Shown in pieces: positions 26,436 to 34,613 of a stretch of DNA of 64,000 bases; position 1 is the first letter of the stretch, and each line of letters begins with the position of its first letter. The stretch spans positions 1,736,001-1,800,000 of the forward strand of contig NZ_CP068439.1 of assembly GCF_016757735.1 (NCBI RefSeq), read 5' to 3'. Source of the DNA: Aequorivita iocasae (GTDB lineage Bacteria; Bacteroidota; Bacteroidia; Flavobacteriales; Flavobacteriaceae). The notes below the pieces were generated by a model. That model saw only the letters and a list, made by a program, of their open reading frames with translations. It had not been told where the DNA came from and searched no databases. Made by a program: the position numbers and the translations under genes.

Positions 26436-28967
26436 ATGCAAAAAACACAACACTACATATTAGGAAATTGGGCCGAAGGCAAGGGCGAAGGCTCGCCAAT
26501 TCTCGATTCAGTTACGGGCGAACATTTTACAAGCGTAACCACCGAAGGACTCGATATTCCTGAAATCCTGCAATACGGTCGTGACAAAGGTGAAACCCTT
26601 CGGAAGATGACGTTTCAGGAGCGCGGATTGATGCTGAAGAAACTCGCGATGCATCTTACCAAGAAGAAACAGCAGTTTTATGAAATAAGTTATAGAACTG
26701 GTGCAACAAAAGTTGACAGTTGGATAGATATTGAAGGCGGTTTCGGCAATTTGTTTGCGAATGCTTCCCTTCGGAAATTATTTCCCAATCAGCCATATCA
26801 CGTGGAAGGCGATCCTATCGACCTTTCCCGCGGTGGCCGTTTTATGGCGCACCACATTATGGTGCCGCGCGAAGGCGTAGCCGTTCACATAAACGCGTTT
26901 AATTTTCCCGTTTGGGGAATGTTGGAAAAATGTGCTGTAAACTGGATGGCGGGTATGCCAGCCGTAGTTTTGCCCGCACCACAGACTGCTTATTTGGCCG
27001 AAGCGGTTGTAAAGGAAATCATCGCTTCTGGAATTTTGCCTGAAGGTTCTTTGCAACTCATTTCAGGAACCGCAAAAAATATTCTCGATACCGTGGAATC
27101 GCAGGATGTTGTTACGTTCACGGGTTCGGCGAGCACTGGGAAAATTCTGAAAAAACATCCACGGTTGATTGAAGAATCGGTTCCTTTTACGATGGAAGCT
27201 GATAGTCTCAATGCTTCTATTTTAGGCGAAGATGCCGTTCCCGGAACTCCGGAATTCGATCTGTTTATCAAAGAGGTTCGCAATGAAATGACCGTGAAAT
27301 GCGGACAAAAATGTACCGCAATTCGAAGAATAATCGTTCCAGAAAATTTGGTGGAAGATGTACAGATTGCCCTTGGAAAACAACTTGAAAAAGTAACCAT
27401 CGGCGATCCGCGTTTAAAAGAAGTGCGAATGGGTGCTTTAGTGAGTGATGCCCAGCGCAATACAGTTAAGGAACAAATTCAAAAAATAACACAAACTGCA
27501 AAAATAGTTTACGGCGACTTTGAGGATTTTGAAGTGATGGGAGCCGATTCAAAAAAGGGTGCTTATTTAAAACCCATTTTACTTCGCGAAGACAATCCGC
27601 TTCAAAATGAAGCAGCACATATTACCGAGGCTTTCGGGCCGGTGAGCACGATTATGCCCTATAAAAATTTGCAGGAAGCGATAAAACTTTCAAAAATGGG
27701 CAAAGGTTCCTTGGTAAGTTCCATTGTTACAAACGACGATAAAATTGCGAAGGAATATACCGTTTCCACAGCAACGCACCACGGAAGGATTTTAGTTTTA
27801 AATCGCGAAAGTGCCAAACAGAGCACGGGTCACGGTTCGCCATTGCCAAATTTAATCCACGGCGGCCCAGGTCGCGCAGGTGGCGGCGAGGAAATGGGCG
27901 GTGTTCGCGGCGTAAAACATTATTTGCAGCGTTGCGCTATTCAAGGTTCACCTTCAACATTGACGGAAATCACTGGAATTTATCAGCCAAAAGCTGATTA
28001 TAAAGAGGCTGAAAAGCATCCGTTTGCTTATCATTGGGAAGATATCGAGCCGGGAATGTCCATCAGAACACACAATCGCACGATTACGGATACCGATATT
28101 ATCAATTTTGCCAATCTCACTTGGGATCATTTTTACGCGCATACCGATATTACTTCGCTCGACGGAAGTATTTTTGAAAAGCGCACTGCCCACGGCTATT
28201 TCATTTTGGCTGCCGCTGCGGGACTTTTCGTTTACCCAAATAAAGGCCCGGTTGCCGCGAATTATGGTTTGGAGGAATGCAGGTTTCTTCGGCCCATTTA
28301 TCACAACGACACGGTTTATGTTCGGTTGACTTGCAAGCAAAAAATTGACCGCGAGCAAAAAGGGACTGAATTGCCTTCCGGTATCGTAAAATGGTACGTT
28401 GAGGTTTTTGATGCAAATATTGACGAAAGTTCTTCGGAAGAAGAAAAGCAGGGCGAATTGCTGGCCGTGGCAACCATTTTGACTATGGTTCAGAAAAAGC
28501 AGACGGTTTTCGAAGAAATGACTTCAGAAAAAATTCAGAAATATTTGAATAATCTTTCTGAAGATTCAAAACCGAAATGGGGCACGATGACACCCCAGCA
28601 AATGTTGGAACATTTGGAATATACCTACCGAATTGCTTCGGGAGAAATTCAGGATTTTGAAATTGCAACCCCCGAACAATACTTGGAAAAAGTTCATTCT
28701 ACCTTATACAATTACGAAAAAATGCCGCGCGAATACGATTTTCCGCTGGCCAAGGAATCAAAAATCACTGAAACTAAGCATCCCGATTTGGAGACGGCAA
28801 AAAAGAAATTGTTGGAGGCACGAGCAGATTATTTAAAATATTTCAAACAAAACCCGGATGCCAAAACCAAAAATGTGGTTTTTGGCGAATTGAACAAATT
28901 TGAATGGTATCTTTTGGAACGAAAGCATTTGAATCATCATTTTGAGCAATTCAATCTTTTAGACTAA
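26436..28967 (+). CDS. paaZ: Bifunctional PaaZ (aldehyde dehydrogenase and oxepin-CoA hydrolase) with extra C-terminal DUF1569-like domain
   Basis: Opens the oxepin-CoA ring with its C-terminal MaoC-like hydratase and oxidises the resulting aldehyde with its N-terminal ALDH domain. ALDH residues are Glu254 and Cys293 (KCGQKCTAIRR); hydratase residues are Asp564 and His569 (NLTWDHFYAHTD). Standard PaaZ is about 680 residues; this one is 843. Residues from about 690 form a further domain with WGTMTPQQMLEHLEYTYRIA and FGELNKFEWYLLERKHLNHH, the pattern of DUF1569 (DinB-like) proteins. This is a fusion without a known purpose. The gene starts 2 bases after paaJ. Confidence 0.95.
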   Translation: MQKTQHYILGNWAEGKGEGSPILDSVTGEHFTSVTTEGLDIPEILQYGRDKGETLRKMTFQERGLMLKKLAMHLTKKKQQFYEISYRTGATKVDSWIDIEGGFGNLFANASLRKLFPNQPYHVEGDPIDLSRGGRFMAHHIMVPREGVAVHINAFNFPVWGMLEKCAVNWMAGMPAVVLPAPQTAYLAEAVVKEIIASGILPEGSLQLISGTAKNILDTVESQDVVTFTGSASTGKILKKHPRLIEESVPFTMEADSLNASILGEDAVPGTPEFDLFIKEVRNEMTVKCGQKCTAIRRIIVPENLVEDVQIALGKQLEKVTIGDPRLKEVRMGALVSDAQRNTVKEQIQKITQTAKIVYGDFEDFEVMGADSKKGAYLKPILLREDNPLQNEAAHITEAFGPVSTIMPYKNLQEAIKLSKMGKGSLVSSIVTNDDKIAKEYTVSTATHHGRILVLNRESAKQSTGHGSPLPNLIHGGPGRAGGGEEMGGVRGVKHYLQRCAIQGSPSTLTEITGIYQPKADYKEAEKHPFAYHWEDIEPGMSIRTHNRTITDTDIINFANLTWDHFYAHTDITSLDGSIFEKRTAHGYFILAAAAGLFVYPNKGPVAANYGLEECRFLRPIYHNDTVYVRLTCKQKIDREQKGTELPSGIVKWYVEVFDANIDESSSEEEKQGELLAVATILTMVQKKQTVFEEMTSEKIQKYLNNLSEDSKPKWGTMTPQQMLEHLEYTYRIASGEIQDFEIATPEQYLEKVHSTLYNYEKMPREYDFPLAKESKITETKHPDLETAKKKLLEARADYLKYFKQNPDAKTKNVVFGELNKFEWYLLERKHLNHHFEQFNLLD

Positions 28968-28972
28968 TTGAA

Positions 28973-29028
28973 CCAAGAGCCAAGAAACAGGACAATATAA
29001 GTCTTGGTTCTTGATTCTTGATTCTTGA
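28973..29028. repeat. Heptad palindrome, empty, between paaZ and the second hydratase
   Basis: Left arm 28973-28993: CCAAGAG, CCAAGAA, ACAGGAC. Right arm 29001-29028: GTCTTGG, TTCTTGA three times. A 7-base loop. The same word family recurs at 32318-32378. Confidence 0.82.
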
Positions 29029-29038
29029 AACAATTTTT

Positions 29039-29791
29039 ATGAACAAACCCTACGTAAAACAAGAGATTAACAACAACATTGCAACCATAGAATTTTTCCA
29101 TCCGGCCCATAATAGTTTGCCGGGAGATTTGCTGGCAAAACTTGCAAAAACAATCACCGAAGCTGGAAATAATGACGAAGTAAAAGTGATTATTTTGAAA
29201 AGTGGAGGAGACCGTACTTTTTGCGCCGGCGCGAGTTTTAATGAGTTAATCAATATTAACGATGCCGAAACCGGAAAGGTTTTTTTCAGCGGATTTGCAA
29301 TCGTGATTAACGCAATGCGAAAATGCCCAAAATTCATTATTGGAAGAATTCAAGGAAAAACCGTGGGCGGCGGTGTTGGCGTGGCTTCAGCGACTGATTA
29401 TTGCATGGCTACGAAGTTTGCCGCAATCAAATTAAGCGAGTTGAATGTGGGAATCGGCCCATTTGTGGTTGGTCCCGCCGTTGAACGAAAACTTGGTTTG
29501 AGCGCGATGAGCCAAATAGCCATTGACGCAAATTCTTTTTACGAGGCAGAGTGGGCACGTCAAAAAGGCTTGTACAATCAGGTTTTTGATTCTTTGGAAG
29601 CATTGGACGAGGCCGTTCAAAAATTCGCTGAAAATCTTTGTAATTACAACCCCGAAGCAATGAAGGAGATGAAAAAAGTATTTTGGAGCGGGACGGAAGA
29701 TTGGGATAAACTTTTGGCGGAAAGAGCTGTGATTTCAGGGAGGTTGGTTCTTTCGGAATTTACCAAGGAGAAATTAAAAAGTTTTAGTTGA
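29039..29791 (+). CDS. Enoyl-CoA hydratase/isomerase family protein (PaaF-like position)
   Basis: Crotonase-fold protein of 250 residues; GDRTFCAGASFNELI and GKTVGGGVGVASATDYC are the substrate-loop motifs. In the paa pathway a second crotonase, PaaF, hydrates 2,3-dehydroadipyl-CoA, and this gene is the natural candidate, but the sequence differs enough from E. coli PaaF that I do not assign the symbol. ATG 29039 follows the heptad arm; an alternative start at 29018 lies within that arm. Confidence 0.85.
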   Translation: MNKPYVKQEINNNIATIEFFHPAHNSLPGDLLAKLAKTITEAGNNDEVKVIILKSGGDRTFCAGASFNELININDAETGKVFFSGFAIVINAMRKCPKFIIGRIQGKTVGGGVGVASATDYCMATKFAAIKLSELNVGIGPFVVGPAVERKLGLSAMSQIAIDANSFYEAEWARQKGLYNQVFDSLEALDEAVQKFAENLCNYNPEAMKEMKKVFWSGTEDWDKLLAERAVISGRLVLSEFTKEKLKSFS

Positions 29792-29797
29792 TTTTAT

Positions 29798-29896
29798 AAA
29801 AAGACAAAAAGACAAAAAGACAAAAAGACAAAAAGACAAAAAGACAAAAAGACGAAAAGACGAAAGGACAAAAGGACGAAAGGACAAAGGGACAGA
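29798..29896. repeat. Left arm of four-helix element 4 (octamer tandem)
   Basis: About a dozen tandem words AAAAAGAC, decaying to GAAAAGAC, GAAAGGAC, AAAAGGAC: period 8 rather than 7. Complementary to TTTTTGTC/TTTTTGTCA in the right arm. Uninterrupted A/G-rich strand. Confidence 0.8.
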
Positions 29897-29902
29897 AGTG
29901 AT

Positions 29903-30262
29903 ATGGCGTTAAAGCATAATTTTAGAAAATTGGCAATTTGGCAGGAAGCAAGAAAGCTTGTCAGTGAAACTTATATGATAACTTCAAAAGTTCCAAAATC
30001 TGAAATTTATGGACTTTCAAATCAGTTGCAACGATGCGCCGTTTCAATTGCCTCCAATATTGCAGAAGGTTCAGCAAGACATTCTGATAAACATTTTATT
30101 CAATATTTGGAAACGGCACTGGGATCGACTTTTGAGTGGGAAACACAGTTGATTTGTGCTAATGATTTAAAATATATTGATGATTTGTTATTTGATAGAA
30201 ATCTGCAAACAATCCAAAAATTGCAAGCAATGATATCAAATTTCAAAAACACATTAAACTAA
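29903..30262 (+). CDS. Four-helix-bundle protein 4
   Basis: A 119-residue helical protein of the IVS/S23 type: KLAIWQEARKLVSETYMITS, GLSNQLQRCAVSIASNIAEG and FIQYLETALGSTFEWETQL. It groups with four-helix protein 1 by eye (VSIASNIAEG against VSVPSNIAEG). It lies between the second hydratase and paaY, same direction, enclosed by octamer-word arms. Function unknown. Confidence 0.86.
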   Translation: MALKHNFRKLAIWQEARKLVSETYMITSKVPKSEIYGLSNQLQRCAVSIASNIAEGSARHSDKHFIQYLETALGSTFEWETQLICANDLKYIDDLLFDRNLQTIQKLQAMISNFKNTLN

Positions 30263-30263
30263 A

Positions 30264-30301
30264 TATCCTTTAATCCTTTTTGTCAATTTATCTTTTTGTC
30301 A
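30264..30301. repeat. Right arm of four-helix element 4
   Basis: ATCCTTTAATCCTTTTTGTC followed by AATTTATCTTTTTGTCA, imperfectly complementary to the AAAAAGAC tract at 29798-29896. Confidence 0.72.
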
Positions 30302-30315
30302 TATAATTTAATAGA

Positions 30316-30915
30316 ATGATTTACAGTTTCAAAGGCCATATTCCAGTAATTCACGAAAGCAGTTTCGTTCATCCTTTGGCGGCGGTAACAGGTAATGTGA
30401 TTATTGGAAAAAACTGCTATATCGGTCCCGGTGCGGCAATTCGCGGCGATTGGGGTGAAATCATTTTGGAGGATGGCGTGAATGTGCAGGAAAACTGTAC
30501 CGTACATATGTTTCCGGGGAAAAGTATTGTGCTGAAAGAAAGTGCTCACGTGGGCCACGGCGCGATCATTCACGGAGCGAATTTGGGCAGAAATTGCCTA
30601 ATCGGGATGAACAGCGTAATAATGGATGATGCCGAAATTGGCGATGAATGCATCGTTGGCGCAATGAGCTTTGTAAAAGCGGAAGAGAAATTTCCAAACC
30701 GAAAATTGATTGTTGGCAATCCAGCAAAAGCGATAAAGGATATTTCAGATGAAATGATTGCTTGGAAAACTGCCGGAACGAAATTGTATCAGCAATTGCC
30801 AACGGATTGTCACGAAAGTTTGAGAGAAGTGGAGCCGTTGCGGGAAATTCCAAAGAATAGACCGATTCAAGAAGATTTTTATAAAACTTTGGAAGAATTT
30901 AGAGCAAAGAACTAA
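30316..30915 (+). CDS. paaY: PaaY hexapeptide-repeat thioesterase (gamma-carbonic-anhydrase-like)
   Basis: A 199-residue left-handed beta-helix protein built from hexapeptide repeats (GNVIIGKNCYIGPGAAIRGD, VHMFPGKSIVL, AHVGHGAIIHGA, CLIGMNSVIMDDAEIG). His residues of the gamma-class metal site are present. In paa clusters PaaY is a CoA thioesterase clearing dead-end ring-hydroxylated intermediates. Position and length support this role. Confidence 0.92.
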   Translation: MIYSFKGHIPVIHESSFVHPLAAVTGNVIIGKNCYIGPGAAIRGDWGEIILEDGVNVQENCTVHMFPGKSIVLKESAHVGHGAIIHGANLGRNCLIGMNSVIMDDAEIGDECIVGAMSFVKAEEKFPNRKLIVGNPAKAIKDISDEMIAWKTAGTKLYQQLPTDCHESLREVEPLREIPKNRPIQEDFYKTLEEFRAKN

Positions 30916-30928
30916 GAATAAAGATTGA

Positions 30929-31015
30929 TGTCTCCCGAGCGCAGTCGAGGGGTCATTTGAAAGATATATTTTGATTAGTACACAAAAGCACTTCGACTGC
31001 GCTCAGTGTGACATT
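30929..31015. repeat. GTCGAAG-type inverted repeat pair
   Basis: Left copy 30929-30955 (TGTCTCCCGAGCGCAGTCGA...) and right copy 30988-31015 in opposite orientation (GCACTTCGACTGCGCTCAGT...). Together they form a hairpin with GAGCGCAGTCGA stems between paaY and the E2 gene. Confidence 0.78.
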
Positions 31016-31023
31016 TATACAAA

Positions 31024-32310
31024 ATGCAAAAAACAGAATTCAAAATGCCCAAAATGGGCGAAAGTATAACAGAAGGAACGATTATCAATTGGTTGGTAAA
31101 CGAAGGCGATTCATTTGAGGAAGGTGATATTCTTTTGGAAGTTGCCACTGATAAAGTGGATAATGAAGTGTCCGCGCCGGCTTCCGGAAAAATGCTTGAG
31201 CATAAATTTAAAGCAAAGGATGTGGTGCCCGTTGGGGAAGTAATCGCAATTTTAGAGCTTTCCGGGGAAAAAGGAATTTCAAAATCTATCGGCAAAACTT
31301 CAGAAAAAAAAGTTTCCAAAACCGAAACTCCTGAAAAACCAAAAGCGCAAAAACAACTTTCGAGGCCAGCATCCTTTAAAGTAAACGAAAACGTTTTTAT
31401 TTCACCTTTGGTAGATGCAATTGCACGTAAACATCACATTTCATACGAAGAACTTGCCCGAATTCCCGGAACAGGAAAAGAGGGCCGTTTACGAAAAAGC
31501 GATGTTTCAAATTATTTGGAAAGTGGGCGTCCATTTCAGTTTGCACAGGCGGTATCTGAATCTTCGGGATTTCAGATTCCCGATTTAAAATTCGATAAAG
31601 GAACAGGCAAAATCGTGGAAATGGACCGTATGCGGCAAATGATTGCAGACCATATGGTTTTCAGCAAGCATACTTCGCCGCACGTAACGGCTTACGTAGA
31701 GGCAGACTTGACCGAAATGGTTAATTGGCGAAATAAAAATAAAGAAGCTTTTCAGAAAAAATACAATGAAAAACTTACGTTCACACCGCTATTTATAGAA
31801 TGTGTAGCGCAAGCGATTACAGATTTCCCAATGATAAATTCCACATTAGACGGAAAAAATATCATTGTAAAAGAAGAAATAAATATCGGGATGGCAACGG
31901 CGCTCCCTTCGGGAAATTTGATAGTTCCCGTGGTAAAAAATGCTAATAAAAAGAATTTGAAAGAATTAGCTGAAACCACAAACGAACTTGTTGTAAAAGC
32001 ACGTGACAATAAGTTGAAAGGTGATGACACAAAAGGAAGCACATTTACAATAAGTAACGTTGGAACCTTCGGAAGTTTGATGGGAACACCTATAATAAAT
32101 CAGCCCGAAGCCGCAATTCTCGCAACTGGAATAATAAAAAAACGCGCTGAAGTAATGGAGCGAAAAGAAGGCGATACTATTGAAATCAGACAAATGATGT
32201 ACCTATCCCTTTCTTTCGATCATCGTATTGTTGATGGGTATTTGGCGGGTTCTTTCTTAAGAAGAATTGCCGATTATATGGAAAAATTTGATACTGGAAG
32301 AAAAATATAA
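31024..32310 (+). CDS. 2-oxoacid dehydrogenase E2 (dihydrolipoamide acyltransferase)
   Basis: Core acyltransferase of a 2-oxoacid dehydrogenase complex, 428 residues with one lipoyl domain (about residues 1-80, lipoylated Lys in EVATDKVDNEV), a peripheral-subunit-binding domain near residues 120-155, and a catalytic domain ending with SFDHRIVDG. The paired fused E1 suggests a branched-chain-type complex; the sequence does not fix the acyl group. No E3 is in the window. It continues the paa cluster in the same direction after a dispersed repeat. Confidence 0.92.
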   Translation: MQKTEFKMPKMGESITEGTIINWLVNEGDSFEEGDILLEVATDKVDNEVSAPASGKMLEHKFKAKDVVPVGEVIAILELSGEKGISKSIGKTSEKKVSKTETPEKPKAQKQLSRPASFKVNENVFISPLVDAIARKHHISYEELARIPGTGKEGRLRKSDVSNYLESGRPFQFAQAVSESSGFQIPDLKFDKGTGKIVEMDRMRQMIADHMVFSKHTSPHVTAYVEADLTEMVNWRNKNKEAFQKKYNEKLTFTPLFIECVAQAITDFPMINSTLDGKNIIVKEEINIGMATALPSGNLIVPVVKNANKKNLKELAETTNELVVKARDNKLKGDDTKGSTFTISNVGTFGSLMGTPIINQPEAAILATGIIKKRAEVMERKEGDTIEIRQMMYLSLSFDHRIVDGYLAGSFLRRIADYMEKFDTGRKI

Positions 32311-32317
32311 AATTTTA

Positions 32318-32378
32318 GAATCAAGAGCCAAGAAGCAAGACGGATAAATCTTGGTTCTTGATTCTTGACTCTTGTTTC
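32318..32378. repeat. Heptad palindrome, empty, between E2 and E1 genes
   Basis: Left arm 32318-32341: GAATCAA, GAGCCAA, GAAGCAA, GAC. Right arm 32349-32378: TCTTGG, TTCTTGA twice, CTCTTGT, TTC. A 7-base loop. Same word family as 28973-29028. Confidence 0.83.
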
Positions 32379-32388
32379 ACAAAACAAA

Positions 32389-34467
32389 ATGTCAAAAAAA
32401 ATCGATAATAATATTTTAAAAAAAGCCTTCAAAAATCTAGTAACCGCAAAAGCGATGACCGAGATTTATGAGGAAAATTTTAAAGTAGTTTCAAAATATG
32501 TTCACGCAACTTCTCGTGGGCATGAAGTAATTCAGACAGCAGTGGGAATGCAGCTTTTGCCACAGGACTATGTATATCCGTATTATCGCGATGATTCCAT
32601 TTTGCTATCCATCGGGATGAAACCTTATGAATTGATGTTACAGGTTTTGGCAAAAAAGGACGATCCCTTTTCCGGAGGAAGAACCTATTATTCGCACCCT
32701 AGTTTGAAGGACGCTGACAAACCTAAAATCCCACACCAAAGTTCAGCTACTGGAATGCAGGCAATTCCGGCGACTGGCGCGGCGATGGGTTTTTGGTATA
32801 AAGAATCTTTTAATTCAGAATTTAAGAATGAAACTTCGGCACAGAATTCAGAATTGCCCATCGTGATTTGTTCGTTAGGTGATGCCTCGGTAACCGAAGG
32901 GGAAATTGCCGAAGCTTTTCAAATGGCAGCTTTGAAGCAATTGCCAATTTTATATTTAGTGCAGGATAACGGTTGGGATATTTCAGCAAACGCTGCCGAA
33001 ACCCGCGCACAGAACGCTTTTGAATATGCAAAAGGTTTTCACGGTTTGGAAGCTATTTCAATTGATGGAACCGATTTCGAGGAAAGCTACAACACCATTC
33101 AAGAGGTAATTTCAAAAATAAGGAAAGAACGTCGTCCGTTTTTGGTGCACGCCAAAGTTCCGCTTTTGAACCATCATACTTCCGGGGTTCGCATGGAGTT
33201 TTATAGGGATGATCTGGATGAAGCTAAAAGTCGGGATCCGTATCCAAAAATGAAGAAATTATTACTGGAAAATGGTTTTTCTGAAAAAGATTTAAATGAG
33301 ATTGAGACTTCCGCCTACGCGGAAGTGACAAAAGCCCTTGAAAAAGCACTGAAAGCTGAAGATCCAAAGCCGGAAGATTTATTTACACACGATTTTGCAC
33401 CAACGGAAATTACTGAAGAAGTTGGCGAGCGTTCCCCAAAAGGCGGTGAAAAAGTGGTAATGGTAGATTGCGCCCTTTTTGCCATTGAGGAATTGATGGC
33501 AAAACACAAAGAGTGTCTACTTTATGGACAGGATGTGGGCGGACGCTTGGGCGGCGTGTTTCGCGAAGCGGCGACTTTGGCCCAGAAATTTGGGGACAAT
33601 CGCGTTTTTAATACGCCAATTCAAGAGGCGTTTATTGTGGGAAGTACTGTTGGAATGAGTGCGGTTGGGCTGAAACCCATTGTGGAGGTTCAATTTGCCG
33701 ATTATATTTGGCCCGGGCTGAACCAACTTTTTACTGAAGTTTCCCGAAGCTGTTATCTTTCCAATGGAAAATGGCCGGTTTCAATGATTTTACGTGTGCC
33801 GATTGGAGCCTACGGGAGCGGTGGACCGTATCATTCATCTTCCGTGGAAAGTGTGGTTACAAACATTCGCGGATTGAAAATTGCCTACCCGAGCAACGGT
33901 GCAGATTTAAAAGGATTGCTAAAAGCAGCATATTACGATCCAAATCCGGTGGTGATTTTTGAGCACAAAGGTTTGTATTGGAGCAAAGTGAAAGGAACCA
34001 AAGGCGCAACTTCGCTGATGCCGGCTGAAGATTACATCTTACCATTCGGAAAAGCCTGGGTCTTGCAGGAAATTTGGAAACAGGAAGATGAGGAAACCCT
34101 TTCAATTATTACGTATGGAATGGGCGTGCATTGGGCGATGAACGCTTCCGAGGAATTGGGAATGCAGGATAAAATTGAAGTTGTTGACCTTCGGACGCTG
34201 CACCCTTTGGATTATGAAACGGTTTTCAAAAGTGTAAAAAAATGCGGAAAATGTTTGGTTGTAACGGAAGAACCTTCAGAAAATGGCTTCAGCAGAGGGA
34301 TTCAGGGTAAGATTCAAGAAGAATGTTTTCAGCAATTGGATGCACCGGTGATGTTGATTGGTTCTGAAAATATGCCGGCAATCCCGCTAAATTCCACTTT
34401 GGAGGAAACAATGATTCCTTCTACAGAAAAAGTAAAGAAAAAGATTTTAGAAGTTTTGAACTATTGA
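32389..34467 (+). CDS. 2-oxoacid dehydrogenase E1, fused alpha and beta subunits
   Basis: Thiamine-diphosphate enzyme of 692 residues that decarboxylates a 2-oxoacid and transfers the acyl group to E2. The alpha half (to about residue 345) has PHQSSATGMQAIPATGAAMG and ICSLGDASVTEGEIAEAFQM; the beta half (from about 360) has LLYGQDVGGRLGGVFREA, FNTPIQEAFIVGSTVG and VTEEPSENGFSRGI. This fusion is common in Bacteroidota. A loop in the alpha half (NSEFKNETSAQNSE, bases 32811-32857) and the linker (ETSAYAEVTKA, 33303-33330) contain repeat-like DNA. ATG 32389 is preferred to a start at 32365 within the repeat arm. Confidence 0.93.
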   Translation: MSKKIDNNILKKAFKNLVTAKAMTEIYEENFKVVSKYVHATSRGHEVIQTAVGMQLLPQDYVYPYYRDDSILLSIGMKPYELMLQVLAKKDDPFSGGRTYYSHPSLKDADKPKIPHQSSATGMQAIPATGAAMGFWYKESFNSEFKNETSAQNSELPIVICSLGDASVTEGEIAEAFQMAALKQLPILYLVQDNGWDISANAAETRAQNAFEYAKGFHGLEAISIDGTDFEESYNTIQEVISKIRKERRPFLVHAKVPLLNHHTSGVRMEFYRDDLDEAKSRDPYPKMKKLLLENGFSEKDLNEIETSAYAEVTKALEKALKAEDPKPEDLFTHDFAPTEITEEVGERSPKGGEKVVMVDCALFAIEELMAKHKECLLYGQDVGGRLGGVFREAATLAQKFGDNRVFNTPIQEAFIVGSTVGMSAVGLKPIVEVQFADYIWPGLNQLFTEVSRSCYLSNGKWPVSMILRVPIGAYGSGGPYHSSSVESVVTNIRGLKIAYPSNGADLKGLLKAAYYDPNPVVIFEHKGLYWSKVKGTKGATSLMPAEDYILPFGKAWVLQEIWKQEDEETLSIITYGMGVHWAMNASEELGMQDKIEVVDLRTLHPLDYETVFKSVKKCGKCLVVTEEPSENGFSRGIQGKIQEECFQQLDAPVMLIGSENMPAIPLNSTLEETMIPSTEKVKKKILEVLNY

Positions 34468-34613
34468 TTTTCCGTATCTTTTGTTTGTAAAATTTAACCC
34501 TAGTAAATCAGACTTTATTATAAATTGTAAAAACGATCTGGCCCTAATCTATCGTCGAACCTACAATAAGGATATTGCTCTCAATATAAAAAATAATTCA
34601 AAATCAAACTGAC

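Noticed and set aside
18832-30301. A diversity-generating retroelement, because the four-helix proteins resemble Avd
   Set aside because: There is no reverse transcriptase, template repeat or variable repeat in the window.
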